DNA from: PRO6 sp035565775
Lineage (GTDB): Bacteria > Pseudomonadota > Alphaproteobacteria > Rhizobiales > Xanthobacteraceae
NCBI GenBank assembly: GCA_035565775.1
Contig: DATMRW010000021.1
Location: forward strand, 620,001-684,000
Direction of reading: 5' to 3'
Length of the DNA stretch: 64,000 nt
Both the position numbers and the translations under genes were made by a program. Positions 59,489 through 64,000 of this stretch are shown here, piece after piece. The notes under the pieces are model-generated. The model ran no database searches and was not told where the DNA came from. It worked only from the letters and a program-made list of their open reading frames with translations. Position 1 is the first letter of the stretch. Every line of letters begins with the position of its first letter.

Positions 59489-60664
59489 ATGTTGCGCACG
59501 CAGGTTGCAATCATTGGGGCTGGTCCCGCAGGACTGTTGCTAGGTCAACTTTTGCACACTTACGGGATCGACAACGTCATCCTCGAGCGCCGCGATCCTG
59601 CCTATGTGCTGTCCCGCATCCGGGCCGGCGTGCTCGAGCAGGGAACCGTGGACATCCTGGAGGAAGTCGGCGCGGCGGCGCGGCTCCATCGCGAAGGCCT
59701 GATCCACGACGGTATCGAACTGGCATTCGACGGCGTGCGCCACCGCGTGGACATGAAGGCCGCGACCGGCGGCAAGGTCGTCACCGTCTACGGCCAGACC
59801 GAAGTCACCCACGACCTGATGGACGCGCGCGAGAAGGCCGGGCTGACCTCGATCTATGAGGCCGAGGACGTCCAGCTGCACGACTTCGATACCGACAAGC
59901 CGCGCGTCACCTACGTCAAAGACGGGGTGACGCACGAACTGTTCTGCGACTTCATCGCCGGCTGCGACGGCTATCACGGCGTCAGCCGCCAGAGCGTTCC
60001 CGCCTCGGCGATCAAGACCTATGAGCGGGCCTATCCGTTCGGCTGGCTCGGCATCCTGTCGGATACGCCGCCGGTGTCGCCGGAGCTGATCTACATCAAG
60101 CACGAACGCGGCTTTGCGCTGTGTTCGATGCGCTCCAACACCCGCAGCCGCTATTACTTGCAATGCTCGCTGGACGACCGTGTCGAGAACTGGTCGGACG
60201 AGCGGTTCTGGGAAGAACTCAAGCGCCGCCTCGATGAGGAGGCGATCGCCAATCTCGTCACCGGCCCGTCGATCGAGAAGAGCATCGCGCCGCTGCGCAG
60301 CTTCGTCGCCGAGCCGATCCGCTTCGGCCGCCTGTTCCTCGCCGGCGACGCCGCGCACATCGTGCCGCCGACCGGCGCCAAGGGCCTCAACCTCGCGGTC
60401 AGCGACGTGCACTACCTGTCGCAGGCGCTGCGCACCTACTACTTTGACAAGTCAAGCGAAGGCATCGACCAATATTCGGCGCTGGCGCTGGAGCGGGTGT
60501 GGAAGGCGGAACGCTTTTCGTGGTGGATGACGTCGATGCTGCATCGCTTCCCGGACATCGATCCGTTCACCGATCGCGTGCAGATCGCCGAGCTGCATTA
60601 TCTCGTCAGCTCGCAGGCGGCCACGACGTCGCTGTCGGAAAACTACGTCGGCCTGCCGTTCTAA
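59489..60664 (+). CDS. pobA: 4-hydroxybenzoate 3-monooxygenase PobA
   Basis: A 391-residue FAD hydroxylase that makes protocatechuate from 4-hydroxybenzoate. It has VAIIGAGPAGLLLGQLL, IRAGVLEQGTVDIL, LAGDAAHIVPPTGAKGLNLAVSD and the C-terminal ENYVGLPF. Recalled PHBH positions for substrate contact (Tyr in ELIY, Ser and Arg in CSMR, Tyr in RYY) all appear. ATG 59489 sits only 2 nt after GGAGG; TTG 59492 has better spacing and would give an N-terminus aligned with other PobA proteins. Its place divergent from tarP ties it to the hydroxycinnamate cluster. Confidence 0.95.
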   Translation: MLRTQVAIIGAGPAGLLLGQLLHTYGIDNVILERRDPAYVLSRIRAGVLEQGTVDILEEVGAAARLHREGLIHDGIELAFDGVRHRVDMKAATGGKVVTVYGQTEVTHDLMDAREKAGLTSIYEAEDVQLHDFDTDKPRVTYVKDGVTHELFCDFIAGCDGYHGVSRQSVPASAIKTYERAYPFGWLGILSDTPPVSPELIYIKHERGFALCSMRSNTRSRYYLQCSLDDRVENWSDERFWEELKRRLDEEAIANLVTGPSIEKSIAPLRSFVAEPIRFGRLFLAGDAAHIVPPTGAKGLNLAVSDVHYLSQALRTYYFDKSSEGIDQYSALALERVWKAERFSWWMTSMLHRFPDIDPFTDRVQIAELHYLVSSQAATTSLSENYVGLPF

Positions 60665-60683
60665 TTAAACTGCGCGCGAGCCG

Positions 60684-61106
60684 TCACGCCGAGGCGGACG
60701 GCTCGGCTTCATCAAGATCGTCCGGCTCGTCGAAATCGTCGTCAAACGCCGGCATGGTGCGCAGCGGCGCTGTCGAGAGCGTCACCTTGCGGTGATGGGA
60801 CGTCGCCGGCGCCCGCTTGGCGGACGGCCGCGCCTCATGCGCCAGGTCATAGAGCGTTGCGCCCGCACGCCCGCCCTGCTGCAGCAGGTCGTCCCGGCTG
60901 CAGCTTGCGGCAATCGCGATGCCGAGCCCGTGCAGGTGGCTGCGGCGGTAGCAGAACAGAGCGAGCATGGCACGAACGGCCGGCGGGACGCTTTCCATCA
61001 GCTCCGGCAGGCCGTTGTCGCTGGCGCGGTACAAGGCACCCAGCAGGCTTTCGTCCACCGGGCATTGATCGCTGTCATAGTCGGCTGAATTTGACCACAT
61101 CGCCAT
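60684..61106 (-). CDS. Hypothetical protein with acidic C-terminus
   Basis: A 140-residue protein with no recognised domain. Residues 18-95 look folded and helical (LLGALYRASDNGLPELMESVPPAVRAMLALFCYRRSHLHGLGIAIA); the C-terminus is a disordered acidic tail (FDDDFDEPDDLDEAEPSASA). ATG 61100 is an alternative start. The TTAACCAT palindrome about 40 nt upstream suggests cell-cycle control. It converges on pobA with a 19-nt gap. Confidence 0.7.
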   Translation of the reverse strand: MAMWSNSADYDSDQCPVDESLLGALYRASDNGLPELMESVPPAVRAMLALFCYRRSHLHGLGIAIAASCSRDDLLQQGGRAGATLYDLAHEARPSAKRAPATSHHRKVTLSTAPLRTMPAFDDDFDEPDDLDEAEPSASA

Positions 61107-61143
61107 TCTCCTACCGCTAGGATGGTAGGGAATTTGCTAATGA

Positions 61144-61155
61144 ATGGTTAACCAT
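61144..61155. promoter_or_regulatory. Candidate CtrA-type palindrome
   Basis: ATGGTTAACCAT is a perfect 12-bp palindrome made of two overlapping TTAACCAT half-sites, with CTAA-N7-TTAAC across it (61137-61152). It lies 38 nt upstream of the hypothetical gene at 60684-61106. Such sites are bound by CtrA in alphaproteobacteria. Confidence 0.45.
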
Positions 61156-61205
61156 GACCCGCGGCCCACAGCCGGGGATACCTCTGGGGACAAGTCAACC
61201 GTCGC

Positions 61206-61607
61206 TCAGGAATTGGCGGCAAGCACGATCGACAGTGCAAAGCCGGTGAGGTGATGAAGCGCCTGATCGACCCCCATCAGCAGCCAGAACCAGCGCTTCT
61301 GCGGCGTGACCTCCAAGGTGACGACGCACCAGCTCTTGGCGCGGTCGATCACGAGGTGGATGGCAAAGTCGATCGCGCCGAGAAACCACAGCCGCGGCAA
61401 CAGCGCCGCCACGATCAGCGTCGTCAGCGCACCATGGACCAGGCAATGGGTCACCAAGGGCAACGCCCAGCCGCGCTTGCTGTCCTTGCCCCTTGCCATC
61501 CAGTTGGTCTGAAAAACGAAGTCCGCGAGAATGTGCTTGAGCGTCAGGAGCAGCATCCAGCCGATCAGAGAGCCAACGCCAATGGTTGAAGCCAAATCGG
61601 GGATCAA
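61206..61607 (-). CDS. DUF3307 family membrane protein
   Basis: A 133-residue protein of DUF3307 type. It has the hallmark LLLTLKHILADFVFQTNWMARGK, a His-containing segment (LVTHCLVHGALTTLIVAALL), an IHLVIDRAKSW segment and a Trp-rich FWLLMGVDQALHHLTGF tail, with about four hydrophobic stretches. Function is unknown. It is separate from the DUF6537-like gene on the same strand by 84 nt. Confidence 0.85.
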   Translation of the reverse strand: MIPDLASTIGVGSLIGWMLLLTLKHILADFVFQTNWMARGKDSKRGWALPLVTHCLVHGALTTLIVAALLPRLWFLGAIDFAIHLVIDRAKSWCVVTLEVTPQKRWFWLLMGVDQALHHLTGFALSIVLAANS

Positions 61608-61691
61608 GGTGCTGTGACCTCATCTCGGTGTCCGGCGGTGCGAGGCTGCGCCATCTAAGGCATCCAATCTTCAACCGCCCGAGCCACAATC

Positions 61692-62615
61692 TCAAAAAAC
61701 ACCGCCCTTGTTGAGTCCCTCTTTCGGCAGGGCCGGTTCATTTTTTCCGGCGGCCGCCCCGGCCCCCCGCAGCCGTGCGATCAGGCCGGCAAATTCCGCA
61801 GGCGCCGGATCGCCGAGCGCCGCCGCCCGCGCCTCGGCCAGCGCGGCGGGAAGATCCGGCAGCGCCAAGCGGCCGTCGAATACCGGCTTGGCGAGGCCGT
61901 CGATCAGCGCGTGCCAGATCCCGACGCGGCGGCGATAGGCCGCCCCCGTGCCGTGAACGAGCGCGCCGGTTGCGACGATCTCGGCCGCCGCCTCGGGCCG
62001 CAGCGTCAGGCTGCGGTCGATCATGTGCAGCCAGCGCTCGACCAGCGCGCGCTCCTCCCGGTAGCCCGTCGTCGTCAGGCGCCAGCGCCCGATCCTGCTC
62101 CAGCCGCGCAGGTAAAGGCGGCGTACGGGGCTTCGGGCGGCAAAGCGGAGGCGGAAACGCAGTTCCCGGCATTTCAGCCGCCCGGCGGCGGCCAGCGCCG
62201 GCTCGCCGAGCAGCGACGGCAGCGACGACAGGATCTGGCTGAGCCGGAACTCGATGCGGTCGGGGATGTCTGCCCCCTCGCCGCGCAGCTTCAGGTCCGC
62301 AATTCGCGGCGCGTCGCAGCAGGCCATCCGCGCGGCGAGGATGCGCGCGATCGCGGCCAGCATCGCCTCGTCGACCCCGCGCCGCCCGATGAAGCGGCCG
62401 AGCCGCTGCATGTAGAGCTGGGCATAGCCCGGCCCCTGATAGTCGATCATTTCGGCAATGCCCGCCTGCACCGCCGCCCTTGCCGCCTCGGGCAACTGCG
62501 CGGGCACGGCCGGCGGCTCGGCGTCGTCATAGCCGAGCAGATCCGCGAGCATGATGCGGAGCGGCCCCGGCCAGCGGGCAAGGCGGTACGCGGCTGAGGG
62601 CAGCGCGGGCATCAT
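61692..62615 (-). CDS. DUF6537-like protein related to the C-terminal region of IorB-type oxidoreductases
   Basis: A 307-residue protein I could not match to a full known family. Two segments resemble the DUF6537 part found C-terminal to the gamma domain in long indolepyruvate oxidoreductase beta subunits: IDYQGPGYAQLYMQRLGRF with DAPRIADLKLR, and RALVERWLHMIDRSL with HGTGAAYRRRVGIWHALID. No catalytic oxidoreductase domain, iron-sulfur motif or signal is present. ATG 62615 overlaps the stop of the cyclic-nucleotide-binding gene (ATGA), so both are coupled. Function unknown; the match is from memory. Confidence 0.55.
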   Translation of the reverse strand: MMPALPSAAYRLARWPGPLRIMLADLLGYDDAEPPAVPAQLPEAARAAVQAGIAEMIDYQGPGYAQLYMQRLGRFIGRRGVDEAMLAAIARILAARMACCDAPRIADLKLRGEGADIPDRIEFRLSQILSSLPSLLGEPALAAAGRLKCRELRFRLRFAARSPVRRLYLRGWSRIGRWRLTTTGYREERALVERWLHMIDRSLTLRPEAAAEIVATGALVHGTGAAYRRRVGIWHALIDGLAKPVFDGRLALPDLPAALAEARAAALGDPAPAEFAGLIARLRGAGAAAGKNEPALPKEGLNKGGVF

Positions 62616-63280
62616 GACCCAGCCTGCACGCCGGACGGTGCGGGCGACGGCGCGGCAGGCTGATCCAGCCGCGCCTGCAGCTCCGCGATGTTCTGCAACA
62701 GCCGGGCGCTCGCCAGCCGCAGGAAGTAGAAGCCGAACTCCGGGTTCTGCACATACAATTCGCGCACCTGATTGTAGCCGATGCGCAGCACCGTGCCGCC
62801 CTCCACGCATTCCAGCGTCTGGGTGCGGGTATTGTCCGGCGTCAGCATGCCGAGCTCGCCGACGATGGCGCCGACCGGCAGCTCGATGCCGGATTCGACC
62901 AGACGAAACTTGCCGCTGACGATGTAAAACATCTCCTCGGCCAGTTCGCCCTTGTAGAACAGCGCCTCGCCGGCCGCGCATTTGCGCTCGGTCATGAACG
63001 GCTTCAGCCAGTCCATCGAGAGGTCGCCCTGCACCGAGCGTTTGACGTCGCGCACGAGCTGCAGCATCTGGTGCAGCCGGTAGGCATTGAGCGGCAGCAG
63101 CAGCCCGTGCAGCAGCAGCGTCGGATAGTTGCGCAGCGGAAGGGCGAAGGCGATGAACACGAGGTTGGCGAGAATGCCGAACACCCGAAGCGGAATCATC
63201 GTCCGCATCGAATAGGTCGCAACCACGAAGAAGGTCGCAAACACGCTGCCGGCATGTTCTAACAGGGGCGAAATGTCCAT
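62612..63280 (-). CDS. Cyclic-nucleotide-binding domain membrane protein
   Basis: A 222-residue protein. Residues 1-80 hold two or three membrane segments (FATFFVVATYSMRTMIPLRVFGILANLVFIAFALPL, LLLHGLLLPLNAY) in a Popeye-like layout. Residues about 90-190 form a cNMP-binding fold (CAAGEALFYKGELAEEMFYIVSGKFRLVE, GAIVGELGMLTPDNTRTQTLECVEGG). The usual RTA Arg of the phosphate cassette is replaced by NTRTQT, so nucleotide binding may differ. It is translationally coupled to the DUF6537-like gene. Confidence 0.85.
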   Translation of the reverse strand: MDISPLLEHAGSVFATFFVVATYSMRTMIPLRVFGILANLVFIAFALPLRNYPTLLLHGLLLPLNAYRLHQMLQLVRDVKRSVQGDLSMDWLKPFMTERKCAAGEALFYKGELAEEMFYIVSGKFRLVESGIELPVGAIVGELGMLTPDNTRTQTLECVEGGTVLRIGYNQVRELYVQNPEFGFYFLRLASARLLQNIAELQARLDQPAAPSPAPSGVQAGS

Positions 63281-63389
63281 GGCGCGGTTCTCTCTGACGT
63301 GAAGAGGAGATTGAGAACTGCGCCGGGAAACGTCAATGCCGCTGCGCGTGCCGAAAGCATTTGCCGATAGGTGGAACAGGAGGGAGCCG

Positions 63390-64000
63390 ATGTCAGCTCA
63401 GGACACAGCCTTGGACGGCGCCCGGGACGAGGCCGGCAGTCCGCCGGTCCTGGCGATCGACGGGCCGCGCGCAACCATCCGCCTCAACCGGCCACGCCAT
63501 CTCAACCGCATCCAGCCGGAAGACCTCAACGCCCTGCTCCACCTGTTCCGGGAGGTCGAAGGCAACCCGGCCGTCAAGGTGCTGGTCCTGACCGGAACCG
63601 GACGCGCCTTCAGCGCCGGCTTCGATCTCGGCGCGATGGCCGACCGCGCCACGCGGCAGGAGGCGAAGGGACCGGGCACGATGTTCGAGGACGTCGCCAA
63701 CCGCCTCGAAAATCTCGGCCTGCCGACCATCTGCCGGCTCAACGGCGGGGTCTATGGCGGCTCGACCGACCTCGCCCTCGCCTGCGATTTCCGCATCGGC
63801 GTCGACACCTGTGAGATGATCATGCCGGCGGCGCGGCTCGGCCTGCACTATTACACCGGCGGCCTGCGCCGCTATGTCTCGCGGCTCGGCGTCAACGCCG
63901 CCAAAAAACTGTTCCTCACCGCGCAAAGGATCGACGCCGCCGAGATGCTGCGGATCGGCTACCTCACCGCCGCCGTCCCCGCGGAGCGGCTCGATGCCGA
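63390..64000 (+). CDS. Enoyl-CoA hydratase/isomerase, 3' end outside window
   Basis: The frame starts at the ATG at 63390, after AGGAGGGA, and stays open for 203 codons to the window end. The crotonase fold is visible: TIRLNRPRHLNRIQPEDLNALL, LTGTGRAFSAGFDLGAMAD, LNGGVYGGSTDLALACDFRIG, and ARLGLHYYTGGLRRYVSRLG. The usual two catalytic Glu residues are not seen at their typical places (GSTDLAL, ARLGLHY), so it may act as another CoA-thioester enzyme of the superfamily. Confidence 0.85.
   Translation, partial: MSAQDTALDGARDEAGSPPVLAIDGPRATIRLNRPRHLNRIQPEDLNALLHLFREVEGNPAVKVLVLTGTGRAFSAGFDLGAMADRATRQEAKGPGTMFEDVANRLENLGLPTICRLNGGVYGGSTDLALACDFRIGVDTCEMIMPAARLGLHYYTGGLRRYVSRLGVNAAKKLFLTAQRIDAAEMLRIGYLTAAVPAERLDA

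Overview
The window is GC-rich alphaproteobacterial chromosome, most like the Bradyrhizobium / Rhodopseudomonas / Afipia group. The signs are a Tad pilus operon, pimelate-type (pim) and hydroxycinnamate (cou/tar) gene clusters laid out as in Rhodopseudomonas palustris, many branched-chain-amino-acid-type ABC transporters, a CycM-type membrane-anchored cytochrome c and CtrA-like TTAACC palindromes. About 54 protein genes are supported. I see no rRNA, tRNA, CRISPR array, insertion sequence or prophage, so this looks like stable core-plus-catabolic chromosome rather than an island.

Layout. (1) 0-7.7 kb: Tad/Flp pilus genes cpaE-cpaF-tadB-tadC, then a nitrilase-family hydrolase divergent from a LysR regulator, then tadD on the other strand. 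(2) 7.9-18.5 kb: a coherent murein-peptide locus, with an M17 aminopeptidase and a cytoplasmic-looking NlpC/P60 endopeptidase facing a Yej-type peptide ABC transporter (two tandem Tat-exported binding proteins, YejB, YejE, YejF) that ends in a NUDIX hydrolase. (3) 18.7-30.6 kb: housekeeping genes (cytochrome c, kdsB-pheA, a glutathione S-transferase, a luciferase-like oxidoreductase, metF-metH, carbonic anhydrase, glpK). (4) 30.7-44.7 kb: the pim dicarboxylate beta-oxidation operon (pimFABCD plus an SDR), its divergent IclR regulator and a complete LivGFHMK-type transporter. (5) 44.9-46.2 kb: glycerate 2-kinase. (6) 46.2-60.7 kb: a hydroxycinnamate (p-coumarate/ferulate) cluster: CouR-like MarR regulator, CouPSTU-type ABC transporter, hydratase/lyase and CoA ligase (couA, couB), SDR, DUF3237 protein, TarPQM TRAP transporter and pobA. 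(7) 60.7-64 kb: small hypothetical genes, a DUF3307 membrane protein, a DUF6537-like protein overlapping a cyclic-nucleotide-binding membrane protein, and an enoyl-CoA hydratase cut by the window end.

The most informative non-coding signal is a 15-bp dyad, RTTAT-N5-ATAAT, found in three promoter regions of the cou/tar cluster and nowhere else that I noticed: couR/ABC, couA, and tarP/pobA. It gives a readable candidate CouR regulon. The genes then form a route: uptake by TarPQM and CouPSTU, CoA activation by CouB, side-chain shortening by CouA (with or without the SDR), and ring hydroxylation of the resulting 4-hydroxybenzoate by PobA. The neighbouring pim operon would handle dicarboxyl-CoA intermediates from anaerobic ring cleavage or from exogenous dicarboxylates.
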